Source of the DNA: Rothia nasimurium | Lineage (GTDB): Bacteria > Actinomycetota > Actinomycetes > Actinomycetales > Micrococcaceae | Reading direction: 5' to 3' | DNA length: 64,000 bases | NCBI RefSeq assembly: GCF_928392795.1 | Contig: NZ_CAKMTJ010000005.1 | Coordinates: forward strand, 141,432-205,431 | Shown here: positions 34,777 to 43,274 of the stretch, piece by piece | Position numbering within the stretch: position 1 is the first letter of the stretch | Layout: each line of letters opens with the position of its first letter | Program-made: the position numbers and the translations under genes | The notes under the pieces: generated by a model | The model's input: only the letters and a program-made list of their open reading frames with translations | The model's database searches: none | Told to the model about the DNA's origin: nothing

Positions 34777-37170
34777 ATGCAATCACACAACACCGCGCAA
34801 CCAGCTACTGGCGGCCCCACCGACGAGCTGCTGCTCTCGGACGTCCGCGAAGGCAAGCTTGATTCGTTCGGCGTTCTGTATGAACGTTACGTGTCGATGG
34901 CTCGCGCCATCGCTTATAAGCACACCTCTAACAACACCCTCTCAGAAGACATCGTCTCCGAAGCCTTTGTGCGTGTGCTTCAGGCCCTCAAGAACGGTAA
35001 GGGCCCCCGAACCTTTATGGGGGGCTACCTTGCTACTACCATTGCCCACCTGGCGGCAGAAAATGGCCTGATTGCCCAAAAAGAAGTGCCCAGCGAAGAA
35101 GAGCACCTGGAATCCATGGGCTCGCTGGACGAAACCGTCTTGAAATTACACGAATCAGACGAGCTCATCAGCGCCTTCACCGGCCTGCCGGAACGCTGGC
35201 AGACCGTGCTCTGGATGACCGAGGTTGAAGATAAGAAGCCCCGCGAAGTCGCCCAGACCATGAATCTTTCTGCCAACGCCGTCTCGGCCCTGGCTACCCG
35301 TGCCCGTGAGAGCCTGCGCGAAGGCTTCCTGCGGGCCCACCAGAACGCGCCGAAGACCGACGAGTGTGCCCAGTACTCACCCCACCTGAGCTCTATGGTG
35401 CGTGGCTCCCTGACCAAGAAGCGTAGTGAAGCTCTGCGCCTGCACCTGTCGGTGTGCTCCTACTGCACCTCGGAATACCTGACCCTGGCCGGTATCAACA
35501 AGTCCATGCGTGTTTGGGTTTTCCCCGTGCTGGCGGGCCTGGTGCCCGTTATCACCGACGGTTCCAAGGTGCTTCTGCCCTTCCTGGCCGGTGGTGTGGC
35601 TGGTAGCGCCGCCGCTGGTGCCGGCGCCCAGGGTGGCCTTTTCTCAGGTTTTGGGGGCGGACGCTGGACGCCCGGCAGCCAGGCCCTGGCAGGTGCCGCT
35701 GCGGTCGTGACCGCTATCGGTGCTGTGGCCGGTGGTATGGCCCTGGTCAATAATTCTTCGGCCGGTTCAGCGGTTATCAGCGCAGACTCCCAGCTGCAGA
35801 CCCCTAAAGCCCAGCCGAGCGACGATACTTCAGGCGTTACCGATAGCCTGGTGAACGAGCCCCAGAGCGTCTCTAGCGGCATGACCGCCGAAACCTTGCG
35901 CTCGTCCGTAGCCGTTAACGGGCCCTCAGCTGGCCAGGGCAGCAGCAGCTCTAGCAGTGCTGCCTCTTCAAGTTCTCTGGCCAATGCGGTGGCGCCGGAA
36001 GCTCCTGTTGCGCAGCCGCTTGCTGCTGCCTCGTCCGACGGTAGCTCTGCTTCAACGAACAAGACCGCTGAGTCTGCTGCATCTAGTGCGAGTGCTCCTG
36101 CCACTTCTGAAAATGCTACAGCGTCTCTGACTGAGCCTGTTTCTGCGCAGGTTCCTCTGGCTCCTGCCCCTGAGTCTTCGGCTGCCCCGGTCACCCCTGA
36201 GCTACCTGCTGCTCCCGAAGCCCCTGCTGTTCCCTCGCAGCCGGAAGCTCCTGCCGAGCCGGTCACTCCCTCTGAGCCAGCCCCTCCGGCAGAACCTGAG
36301 ACCCCGATTGCTCCCGAGCAGCCTGTGGACCCTGAGGTTCCTGTTGAGCCCGTGGACCCGGAAGTTCCGGTCGAGCCAGTTGACCCCGAGGTTCCTGTTG
36401 AGCCTGTCGATCCGGAAGTTCCCGTTGACCCGGTTGACCCGGAAGTTCCTGTTGAACCTGTGGATCCTGAGGTTCCCGTTGAGCCCGTTGACCCGGAAGT
36501 TCCGGTCGAGCCTGTGGACCCGGTTGAGCCCGAAGTTCCCGTTGAACCGGTCGACCCTGAGGTTCCCGTGGACCCGGTTGAGCCAGAAGTTCCCGTGGAC
36601 CCGGTTGAGCCAGAAGTTCCCGTGGACCCGGTTGAGCCAGAAGTTCCCGTGGACCCGGTTGATCCTACTGATCCTGTCGACCCTGTTGAGCCTGTCGATC
36701 CGGAGGTTCCCGTTGAGCCTGTCGATCCGGAAGTTCCGGTCGAGCCCGTTGACCCGGAAGTTCCGGTCGAGCCCGTTGACCCGGAAGTTCCCGTTGAACC
36801 TGTCGATCCTGAGGTCCCCGTAGACCCTGTTGAGCCAGAAGTTCCTGTTGAGCCTGTCGACCCGGTTGAGCCTGTCGATCCGGTGGATCCCGATACTGGA
36901 ATCCCTGAGATTCTGGGGCCCCTGGACTGGGTGGGTACTCCGGAGTACTACGAGTTCATCGCTAATACTCCCTGGGATACCATTGGGCACCCCGTTGGTG
37001 ACAACCGTATGTGCATCATCACCTTCCTGGTCACTGACTCTGAAGGTGCTGAATTCCCCTCAGGATTTGGAACCTACCTGCCCCCCATCATCATCGAATC
37101 GCCCTATGCCACCTACGTGCTTGAGAGCTACTTTGGCATCAGCCGAATTCAAGACATCACCTGCTACTAG
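34777..37170 (+). CDS. Fused ECF-type sigma factor, anti-sigma zinc motif, membrane anchor and repeat sensor
   Basis: The 797-residue protein combines parts that are usually separate. Residues about 28-95 are sigma region 2 ([30 protein letters not shown]). Residues about 130-185 are region 4 ([33 protein letters not shown]). Residues about 195-232 hold a zf-HC2 anti-sigma motif with HLSVCSYC. Hydrophobic segments lie at about 246-280 and 303-326. A Ser/Ala-rich linker leads to a repeat of PVDPEVPVE units (about 517-705) and a 90-residue C-terminal domain with two Cys. The start follows CAGGG. Release by proteolysis is the likely activation; which side of the membrane the repeats face depends on whether one or both segments span. 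Confidence 0.85.
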   Translation: MQSHNTAQPATGGPTDELLLSDVREGKLDSFGVLYERYVSMARAIAYKHTSNNTLSEDIVSEAFVRVLQALKNGKGPRTFMGGYLATTIAHLAAENGLIAQKEVPSEEEHLESMGSLDETVLKLHESDELISAFTGLPERWQTVLWMTEVEDKKPREVAQTMNLSANAVSALATRARESLREGFLRAHQNAPKTDECAQYSPHLSSMVRGSLTKKRSEALRLHLSVCSYCTSEYLTLAGINKSMRVWVFPVLAGLVPVITDGSKVLLPFLAGGVAGSAAAGAGAQGGLFSGFGGGRWTPGSQALAGAAAVVTAIGAVAGGMALVNNSSAGSAVISADSQLQTPKAQPSDDTSGVTDSLVNEPQSVSSGMTAETLRSSVAVNGPSAGQGSSSSSSAASSSSLANAVAPEAPVAQPLAAASSDGSSASTNKTAESAASSASAPATSENATASLTEPVSAQVPLAPAPESSAAPVTPELPAAPEAPAVPSQPEAPAEPVTPSEPAPPAEPETPIAPEQPVDPEVPVEPVDPEVPVEPVDPEVPVEPVDPEVPVDPVDPEVPVEPVDPEVPVEPVDPEVPVEPVDPVEPEVPVEPVDPEVPVDPVEPEVPVDPVEPEVPVDPVEPEVPVDPVDPTDPVDPVEPVDPEVPVEPVDPEVPVEPVDPEVPVEPVDPEVPVEPVDPEVPVDPVEPEVPVEPVDPVEPVDPVDPDTGIPEILGPLDWVGTPEYYEFIANTPWDTIGHPVGDNRMCIITFLVTDSEGAEFPSGFGTYLPPIIIESPYATYVLESYFGISRIQDITCY
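36325..36891 (+). repeat. Minisatellite-like coding repeat (PVDPEVPVE units)
   Basis: About 190 codons are built from 9-residue units PVDPEVPVE / PVEPEVPVD with some 4-residue PV[D/E]P steps. At 36565-36660 four near-identical 27-base units lie in tandem. All units keep the same reading frame. Confidence 0.9.
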
Positions 37171-37178
37171 GTAAGAAA

Positions 37179-37220
37179 CGCCTACCGGCCCCGCACAAGG
37201 GGACTCGGTGGGCGTTTTTC
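37179..37220 (+). terminator. Terminator after the sigma fusion gene
   Basis: CGCCTACCG pairs with CGGTGGGCG around a CCCC/GGGG inner stem, followed by TTTTT. It separates the sigma gene from htpX. Confidence 0.8.
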
Positions 37221-37301
37221 TAAAGCCTCTAGCGGAACACCGGGCACTATCTCAGCTTGGGCATCTAACCTAGAAATCAAGACCCCGACGAAAGGACTTT
37301 C

Positions 37302-38195
37302 ATGCACAGCCATAACAACGGCCTCAAAACAGCCCTGCTCTTGGGGTCGATGGTAGGTTTCCTACTCCTTATCGGCGCGGGGCTGGCCTACTTCACCCGA
37401 AGCTCAATCTTCATCCTGATATTTGGCCTAATTGGCGTCGGCACCGTCGCCTACACCTACTGGAATTCTGACAAGCTCGCCATCCGCTCCATGAACGCCT
37501 ACCCGGTTACCCGCGAGCAGATTCCCGGCCTCTACGCCATCGTTGAAGAGCTCTCAGCTAAGGCCAACCAGCCCATGCCCAAACTCTACGTTGCCCCGAC
37601 CATGACCCCTAACGCCTTCGCTACCGGCCGTAACCCCCAGAACGCCGCGGTCTGCTGCACCGAGGGTATTCTGCAGCTGCTCGACGAGCGCGAGATGCGC
37701 GGTGTGATTGGTCATGAGCTCATGCACGTCTACAACCGCGATATTCTGACCGGTTCAATTGCTGCCGCTATCGCCTCCGTCATCGGTACTATCGCCCAGT
37801 TTGCTACCTTCGGCGCCATGTTTGGAGGTAACCGCGAAGAGAACCGCGGCGGTGGCCTCGTCTTTACTCTGCTCATCGCCTTCCTCGCACCCCTGGCCTC
37901 AGCCGTTATGCAAATGGCTATTAGCCGCACCCGCGAATATGATGCCGACGAGGACGGCGCCCGCCTCACCGGCGACCCGCTGGCGCTAGCGTCCGCCCTG
38001 CACAAGCTGGAAAACGGGGTGTCACGCTACCCCATGAACCCCGAGAACCGCCAGACCGCAGGCGCTGCCTCCATGATGATTGCTAACCCCTTCCGAGGCG
38101 GTGGTTCGGTTAAGAACCTGATGGCCACCCACCCGCCCATGGCTGACCGTATCGCCCGCCTCGAAAATATGGCTCGTCAGAATGGGCAGCTCTAG
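37302..38195 (+). CDS. htpX: Membrane zinc metalloprotease HtpX
   Basis: The 297-residue M48 protease has two N-terminal membrane helices (about residues 10-30 and 35-53), the zinc motif HELMH within VIGHELMHVYNRD (about 133-145), two more hydrophobic segments (about 150-200), and the third ligand in SRTREYDADEDGARL (about 206-220). HtpX degrades damaged membrane proteins with its active site facing the cytosol. It lies 130 bases behind the sigma fusion gene, separated by a terminator. A strong upstream AAAGGA precedes the ATG. Confidence 0.95.
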   Translation: MHSHNNGLKTALLLGSMVGFLLLIGAGLAYFTRSSIFILIFGLIGVGTVAYTYWNSDKLAIRSMNAYPVTREQIPGLYAIVEELSAKANQPMPKLYVAPTMTPNAFATGRNPQNAAVCCTEGILQLLDEREMRGVIGHELMHVYNRDILTGSIAAAIASVIGTIAQFATFGAMFGGNREENRGGGLVFTLLIAFLAPLASAVMQMAISRTREYDADEDGARLTGDPLALASALHKLENGVSRYPMNPENRQTAGAASMMIANPFRGGGSVKNLMATHPPMADRIARLENMARQNGQL

Positions 38196-38248
38196 ACTTC
38201 AGGTCACGCTGACTGAAAGTTGACCGTACAAATCTGAACAGGTTAAAG

Positions 38249-38287
38249 AAGAGCTCCCCACCTGCCCGGGCAGGTGGGGAGCCTTAT
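38249..38287. terminator. Bidirectional terminator between htpX and yajQ
   Basis: GCTCCCCACCTGCC pairs with GGCAGGTGGGGAGC around CG; A-rich left and T-containing right flank. Confidence 0.88.
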
Positions 38288-38320
38288 ATCTAGGTGCGGA
38301 CGCCCCTATGGGGCAGGTGC

Positions 38321-38812
38321 CTAGCGGTAGTTGACGAACTGCAGGTCAACCTCAAGGTCGGCGCCCTTGAGTAGGGCAATGACGTCCTGCAGGTCATCGC
38401 GGGACTTGGAGGTTACGCGCAGCTCATCGCCCTGAATGGTAGCCTTGACCGACTTGGGGCCCTCTTCGCGAATGAGCTTAGAGATTTTCTTGGCCTGGTC
38501 CTGGGCGATACCCTCCTTGATAGAGGACTCAATGCGGTATTCCTTGCCAGAAGCGTAGGGGTCGCCGGAATCCAGGGACTTGAGTGAGATGCCGCGCTTG
38601 ACCAGCTTGGACTGGAAGACATCGAGCACGGCCAGGGCGCGCTCCTCGGAGTTGGCCTTAATCAGGATCTTTTCGCCGGAGAAATCAATTTCAGCGCCGA
38701 CACCGCGGAAGTCGTAGCGCTGGGCTACTTCCTTCTGGGCCTGGTTGAGGGCGTTAGAAACTTCCTGCTTGTCGACCTTTGAAACAACGTCGAATGATGA
38801 ATCGCTTGCCAC
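38321..38812 (-). CDS. YajQ family nucleotide-binding protein
   Basis: The 163-residue protein matches YajQ/DUF520 along its length: [20 protein letters not shown] in the first part, [33 protein letters not shown] and a C-terminal pattern [16 protein letters not shown]. The family has two linked RNP-like folds; Xanthomonas members bind cyclic di-GMP. Whether this one binds a cyclic nucleotide is not shown. It is a monocistronic gene. Confidence 0.93.
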   Translation of the reverse strand: MASDSSFDVVSKVDKQEVSNALNQAQKEVAQRYDFRGVGAEIDFSGEKILIKANSEERALAVLDVFQSKLVKRGISLKSLDSGDPYASGKEYRIESSIKEGIAQDQAKKISKLIREEGPKSVKATIQGDELRVTSKSRDDLQDVIALLKGADLEVDLQFVNYR

Positions 38813-38991
38813 GGGTATTTACCTCTTCTGCTTGTAGACGGTGTGACTTATGCCCCTGACATAACGGTGCGGGGAGGGGCTTCTCTACAAAGGTACCCTG
38901 TTTTTCGGAGGGTATGCAGGTTATCGCAATCGTTATGAAACTGTGACACCATTCTCAGCTAAAGTTCATCTTGGTTTGGAAGGATGAAGCT

Positions 38992-39402
38992 ATGGCTGAA
39001 AAGAAAACAGCTGCCCACGCTGCAGCCGGCATACAGCCCGGCTCAGGAACCACTCCGGCAGCGCACCAGGTACTAGCTGTAACTGACGAGACCATGCAGC
39101 GAGCCTACGAGGCTCTCCTTGCAGATTTAGTGGCAGACGGCTTTACTGCCGCCGATGCGACTGCCCCGGCGGGCAGCGGCTCGCCTGAAGTCGAACAGGC
39201 CCCAGATTTTACCCGTGGGCTAGGTCAAACCCTGCACGATGCTGATTTGGTCGCTAGATTCGAGGGCGTGAAAGAAAACCTCTCCCGCGAAATTCGTGGC
39301 GGTATGTGCACCCCCGACCAGGCTTATGCCTACCTAGAAAACCTTGAAATATCGCTCCTGCTAGAGCAAGAAGCCCTGGCGGCAAGCTCTGCATCCAACT
39401 AG
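38992..39402 (+). CDS. Hypothetical acidic protein
   Basis: The 136-residue protein starts at ATG 38992, with GGAAGGA seven bases upstream. Residues 1-65 are Ala/Thr-rich and probably disordered. The rest, with LGQTLHDADLVARFEGVKEN and EISLLLEQEALAASSA nearby, is predicted mainly helical. No membrane helix, signal peptide or known motif is seen. tRNA-Tyr follows 154 bases downstream. The function is unknown. Confidence 0.65.
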   Translation: MAEKKTAAHAAAGIQPGSGTTPAAHQVLAVTDETMQRAYEALLADLVADGFTAADATAPAGSGSPEVEQAPDFTRGLGQTLHDADLVARFEGVKENLSREIRGGMCTPDQAYAYLENLEISLLLEQEALAASSASN

Positions 39403-39556
39403 CCTTACCCCGACCGGCGCCCGCTCTCACAGCGCGCCGGTCGGCCCGCTTAAGTGGTCTTTGCAACAAAAGCTACTTTCGGTTTGGCAAGCTGTCTAAA
39501 AGTGTGTAAAGTATTCTACTGTTCGCTCAAACGAACACATTCAAGAAATTGAATAC

Positions 39557-39638
39557 GGCAGATTACCCGAGCGGCCAAAGGGGGCTGACTGTAAATCAGC
39601 TGGCATTGCCTACGGGGGTTCAAATCCCTCATCTGCCA
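39557..39638 (+). tRNA. tRNA-Tyr (GTA)
   Basis: The acceptor GGCAGAT pairs with ATCTGCC (39631-39637). The anticodon stem GCTGA/TCAGC holds loop CTGTAAA, giving anticodon GTA. A long variable arm and the 82-base length fit class II tRNA-Tyr. CCA is not encoded. Confidence 0.96.
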
Positions 39639-39644
39639 CAGCGA

Positions 39645-39680
39645 AAATCCCGCCTCACACGAGGCGGGATTTTTTATTCC
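39645..39680 (+). terminator. Terminator after tRNA-Tyr
   Basis: AAAATCCCGCCTC pairs with GAGGCGGGATTTT, then a T-run. Confidence 0.88.
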
Positions 39681-39760
39681 CCTGGTGAGCTAGCTTCATT
39701 ATCAGAGAAACCGGCCACAGTCTTTAGACAAGCCCCGATAAAACCGGTAGCGTGTTTCTC

Positions 39761-40141
39761 ATGGCAACCATTGAAATTACCCAGGAAAACCTGACCCAGA
39801 ACGTCGAAAACTCAGACATTCTCTTCCTCGACTTCTGGGCCGATTGGTGCGGCCCCTGCAAGCAGTTCGGCCCCATCTTTGAAGCTGCATCTGAAAAGCA
39901 CGCCGACATCACCTTCGGCAAGGTCGACACCGAAGACCAGCAGCAGCTGGCCGCCGCAGCAGGTATCACCTCTATCCCCACCATCATGGGCTTCCGCGAG
40001 GGCGTTCTCGTCTTCTCTCAGCCCGGCGCCCTGAATGCCCAGCAGCTCGACCAGATTATCGACGCGGTCAAGGGTCTGGATATGGCCGAGGTACACAAGC
40101 AGGTTGCCGAGGCTGAAGCAGCCCAGGCTGAGCAGGCCTAA
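39761..40141 (+). CDS. Thioredoxin
   Basis: The 126-residue protein has the active site WADWCGPCK (about residues 24-32), the cis-proline loop in GITSIPTIMGF and the usual GALNAQQLDQIID end. It reduces disulfides in the cytosol. ATG 39761 is chosen; a GTG at 39752 would add three residues. The C-terminal tail of about 20 residues beyond the fold is acidic and Ala-rich. Confidence 0.94.
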   Translation: MATIEITQENLTQNVENSDILFLDFWADWCGPCKQFGPIFEAASEKHADITFGKVDTEDQQQLAAAAGITSIPTIMGFREGVLVFSQPGALNAQQLDQIIDAVKGLDMAEVHKQVAEAEAAQAEQA

Positions 40142-40163
40142 AGCCACTAACTTTCTTTATATT

Positions 40164-40198
40164 AAGTCGCCCTCCCCCTAATTGGGGGAGGGCGACTT
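40164..40198. terminator. Bidirectional terminator between the thioredoxin and glycosylase genes
   Basis: AAGTCGCCCTCCCCC pairs with GGGGGAGGGCGACTT around TAATT. Confidence 0.9.
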
Positions 40199-40202
40199 CG
40201 TC

Positions 40203-41228
40203 TTAGAAGGACCGCATATCCTGCGGGGCGTATCTGGGGCCGCGGCGCGGTTCGCTGATCCCGGCGGCCTTGATGAGGGCCACGACCCGCTGGCGGTGCC
40301 CGGCATAGGGAGCAAGTAGCTCTACCATGCGGGCGTCATCGCCGCGGGTACCATCGAAGGCGTAGGTGACGTGGTGGGCAAGGTGGTAGTCGCCCACGCT
40401 GACGGCGTCGGGGTGGCCGCAGTAGCGTTGCAGGGTTTCTGCGATGGTCCAGGGGCCAATACCGGGAACCGAGTTCAGTGCCCGAGCGAGTTCGCTCACG
40501 CTGTGCTGGGTGGCAAACCGCTCGAAGGACTCAGCCCGGTTCGCATAGTGCACCATGGCAGATGAGCGGGAGCGGTCAAAGCCAGCGCGGTGGTAGGCCC
40601 AGTCAGGAATCTGGGCAAAGGCGGACGCCTGCGGGAAGATAACAAGCCCCGGCGGCTGGTCGGGGAGCCCGGTTGCAGGAGCTGGTTCACCGTACTGGCG
40701 TAGCAGGGCCCGCATACCTCCCATAGCCTCGATACCGGTGACCCGCTGTTCGGTGATGGCCAGTAGCAGGTTCTGCGAGAGCAGGCCAATAGAGGATAGC
40801 CGCAGCCCCGGCGCCTCGGCCCGGGCCTGCACCAGCCTAGCTGGCAGCTGCCCCCAGGCCTCTGAGGCGTAGAAGCCGGCCCACCGGTCCTGCTCACCCA
40901 CCCAGCCCGGCACGCGAGCCGCAAAAGCTTCCAAGGCGGACGCAGATGATGTACCGCTAGGGGAGCTGTCACCTGCCCAAATCGTTACCTCAATCGGGGC
41001 ATGCAGGTCGGCGGGGTGCGTCCTGGCAAAACGGACTGCCAGCCCTACCCCGGCTTCGCGGGCCGTTGCCCAAAAAACTGGGCCTGCAGGGCCCTGAACC
41101 TGCCGAAACAGGGGATCAAAAGTACCTCGTTGCAGGGTGGCGAAGGTCTGGCCCAGGTGAACCCGGTGGGTCGGATCCAGAACAAAATGCGCTCGCAACA
41201 TGCTCCCCATCGTCTCATACCCGCCCAC
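40203..41228 (-). CDS. HhH-GPD family DNA glycosylase (AlkA-like)
   Basis: The protein of about 341 residues has the helix-hairpin-helix and Gly/Pro-Asp loop as LNSVPGIGPWTIAETLQRYC followed by VSVGDYHLAHHV (about residues 250-285). The Asp of GDYHL is the likely catalytic residue. The family excises alkylated or mismatched bases. No Fe-S cysteines are evident at the C-terminus. The start is uncertain: GTG 41228, ATG 41210 and ATG 41201 are possible. Confidence 0.85.
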   Translation of the reverse strand: MGGYETMGSMLRAHFVLDPTHRVHLGQTFATLQRGTFDPLFRQVQGPAGPVFWATAREAGVGLAVRFARTHPADLHAPIEVTIWAGDSSPSGTSSASALEAFAARVPGWVGEQDRWAGFYASEAWGQLPARLVQARAEAPGLRLSSIGLLSQNLLLAITEQRVTGIEAMGGMRALLRQYGEPAPATGLPDQPPGLVIFPQASAFAQIPDWAYHRAGFDRSRSSAMVHYANRAESFERFATQHSVSELARALNSVPGIGPWTIAETLQRYCGHPDAVSVGDYHLAHHVTYAFDGTRGDDARMVELLAPYAGHRQRVVALIKAAGISEPRRGPRYAPQDMRSF

Positions 41229-41252
41229 CCTACCCCGCAGAACTGCCCTGCA

Positions 41253-41272
41253 CTTGTCTATACTCGTACAAG
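41253..41272 (+). promoter_or_regulatory. Promoter-like dyad upstream of the DUF2079 gene
   Basis: CTTGT (41253-41257) and ACAAG (41268-41272) flank TATACT (41259-41264), a good -10 element about 55 bases before the ATG. A regulator binding here would block the promoter. No matching regulator is visible. Confidence 0.4.
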
Positions 41273-41318
41273 AGCCACACAGCCTGTGGCAGGCCCCGTC
41301 CCCTGATAAAGAAGGCGC

Positions 41319-42923
41319 ATGAGCTCCTCCCTACTGCCCGCAGAAGCCCACCCCCGTAGAGCCCGCACCAGCGCAGCGGCTCTTGCCCTGGCTGTATTCG
41401 CCCTCTACAGCGTCTACTCCTGGTTGCAGTGGCGGCACTACGTTATACCTTCCTGGGACCTGGGTATCTTCTCTCAGCTGGCTAAGGCCTATGCCGCCGG
41501 GCAGACCCCGATCGTGCCCATCAAGGGGGAGGGGTTCAACCTGCTGGGGGATCACTTCCACCCCGTCACCGTGCTCCTAACCCCCTTCTACTGGCTCTGG
41601 CCGAGCCCCGCCACCCTGCTCTACGTGCAAAACGGGCTGGTTGCCCTGTCGGTCTACCTGCTGGTGCGCTTTGCCCAGCGCGTCCTGGCACTCTGGGCAG
41701 CCCTGGCTCTTGGAACTGCCTATGCCCTGAGCTTCGGCATCCAGCAGGCCGTTGCTGTCCAGTTCCATGAGGTCGCCTTCGCCCTACCCCTGCTGGTCAT
41801 GAGTCTGGGCTACCTGGCGCTCACCCGCCTGACGGACGCTCCCGCCCCCCTCCTGCGCCGCTCTATCTATTGGGCAGCGCCCCTGGTCTTCGTCAAAGAG
41901 GACGTCGGTATTACGGTTCTCCTCATCGGGCTGGTAGTCCTGGCCCGCACCGGCTGGTTCTCCACCGCAAGTAGCATTGCTTTTCCCTCGGCGTCCGCCC
42001 CGGTACGCCCCCGCCGCGAACGCTACCGCACCCTGCTGCGCTCCTGGGGCAATACCCCCGCGGTCGCCGAAGCCAGCCTGCTCATGCTCTGGGGAATAGT
42101 CTGGCCCCTGCTCGCCATCGGCCTTATCCTGCCCCACTTCAACACCGGGGGAGTCTTCGACTACTCCGACAAACTCGACATTGCAGCGGCTATCGGCGAC
42201 CCGCTTGGCGCCTTCGCCCAGCTCTTCTACCCCTGGCAAAAAACCGCCACGCTCGGGCTGCTCCTACTCACCGGCGTCCTGGCCTGGACCGCCAGCCCCC
42301 TCGCCCTCATCGCAGCCCCCACCCTCATCTGGCGCTTCCTCTCCCCCCAAGAGGGCTACTGGGAACCCACCTGGCACTACAACCTCGTGCTCATGCCCAT
42401 CGTCTTCACCGCCCTACTCGACGTGCTCGCCCGCGCCACCGCCCGCACACACGTCCCCGCCTACCGGCTCGGGGCAACACCCGCCGGGCGCACCGTCCGC
42501 ACAATCCTTGCAACCCTGCGCCACCGCGCCCCGGTAGCCCTGCCCGCGCTCGCCCTTATCGTCAGCCTAGGATTCCTGCCCAACCAGCCCCTGGTCCAGC
42601 TGGCTGATCCGGACTTTGCCACCACTGAGCTTTCCACCGCTGACCAGATGAAGGCCGAAGCTGTCGCCGCTATCCCAGAAGGTGCCACCGTAGCTGCCGA
42701 CCTCTCCGTCCTCACCTACCTGGTGCCCAACCATACCGCCTACTGGATCGGCCACTCAGGGGAACCCGGCCCCGACTACGTGCTCGTCGACAAACTCGGC
42801 AGCGCCTGGGGTGGCAACCCACCCACCAGCGCTGTCGCCTATGCCACCGGCCGCTACGGTACCGCTACCTACGTTCACTACCGCACCATTGGCACCATCG
42901 ACATCGCCATCCGCACCCGCTAG
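41319..42923 (+). CDS. DUF2079 polytopic membrane protein
   Basis: The 534-residue protein has about 11 membrane helices and the DUF2079 pattern: SWDLGIFSQLAKAYAAGQ (about residues 45-62), LLGDHFHPVTVLLTPFYWL (about 73-91), VQFHEVAFALPLLV and HYNLVLMPIVFTALLD. The acidic and His residues on the first outer loop resemble the GT-C glycosyltransferase fold, with which DUF2079 is distantly compared. A cell-envelope sugar-transfer role is only a guess. The ATG is preceded by GAAGG. Confidence 0.85.
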   Translation: MSSSLLPAEAHPRRARTSAAALALAVFALYSVYSWLQWRHYVIPSWDLGIFSQLAKAYAAGQTPIVPIKGEGFNLLGDHFHPVTVLLTPFYWLWPSPATLLYVQNGLVALSVYLLVRFAQRVLALWAALALGTAYALSFGIQQAVAVQFHEVAFALPLLVMSLGYLALTRLTDAPAPLLRRSIYWAAPLVFVKEDVGITVLLIGLVVLARTGWFSTASSIAFPSASAPVRPRRERYRTLLRSWGNTPAVAEASLLMLWGIVWPLLAIGLILPHFNTGGVFDYSDKLDIAAAIGDPLGAFAQLFYPWQKTATLGLLLLTGVLAWTASPLALIAAPTLIWRFLSPQEGYWEPTWHYNLVLMPIVFTALLDVLARATARTHVPAYRLGATPAGRTVRTILATLRHRAPVALPALALIVSLGFLPNQPLVQLADPDFATTELSTADQMKAEAVAAIPEGATVAADLSVLTYLVPNHTAYWIGHSGEPGPDYVLVDKLGSAWGGNPPTSAVAYATGRYGTATYVHYRTIGTIDIAIRTR

Positions 42924-43274
42924 CTGTACCCTCTATCACCACCCGGGCCCAAAACGCCCAAACTAGGGTAGAGTTGAAAACGTAAGACTCGGGAACCCCC
43001 GACCATTTCTCTTCAGCGCCCACGCCCGCTACTGGCACACAACCACAGGGCCACGCGCGTTCAACGAACATACTTAGGCTAAGCAGACCGTTGAACCTTC
43101 GACTAGAGAACCTGATGTGTAATCAGCTCGCCCAAGCGCGCACCCCTGATAGCCAGCGCCCACGAACCGAAGACCTCTGATCTTTGAGGCCCCTCGCGAG
43201 CATTCCACGGGGACACCCCGTACAGCACCTCCACCTCAGTGAGAGTGCTGAAACCCCACTCGATGAGGACAACA
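42924..43274 (+). other. Long structured leader region before the DEAD-box gene
   Basis: No gene is seen in these 350 bases. Stems include GTTCAACG/CGTTGAAC (about 43058-43097) and ACGGGG-ACAC-CCCGT (43207-43221). Long structured leaders are common before cold-induced RNA helicase genes, so this could be an autoregulatory leader. Its transcription start was not located. Confidence 0.4.

Noticed and set aside
36325..36891. Possible CRISPR-like array
   Set aside because: The units are coding, adjacent without unique spacers, and keep frame; no cas genes are near.
35460..36990. Two long minus-strand frames (268 and 262 residues) opposite the sigma fusion
   Set aside because: Their sequences, such as repeats of NFRVNGLDR, only mirror the Pro/Val/Glu/Asp repeat on the other strand.
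39557..39638. tRNA-Tyr as an integration site
   Set aside because: No integrase and no repeated tRNA end are found nearby.
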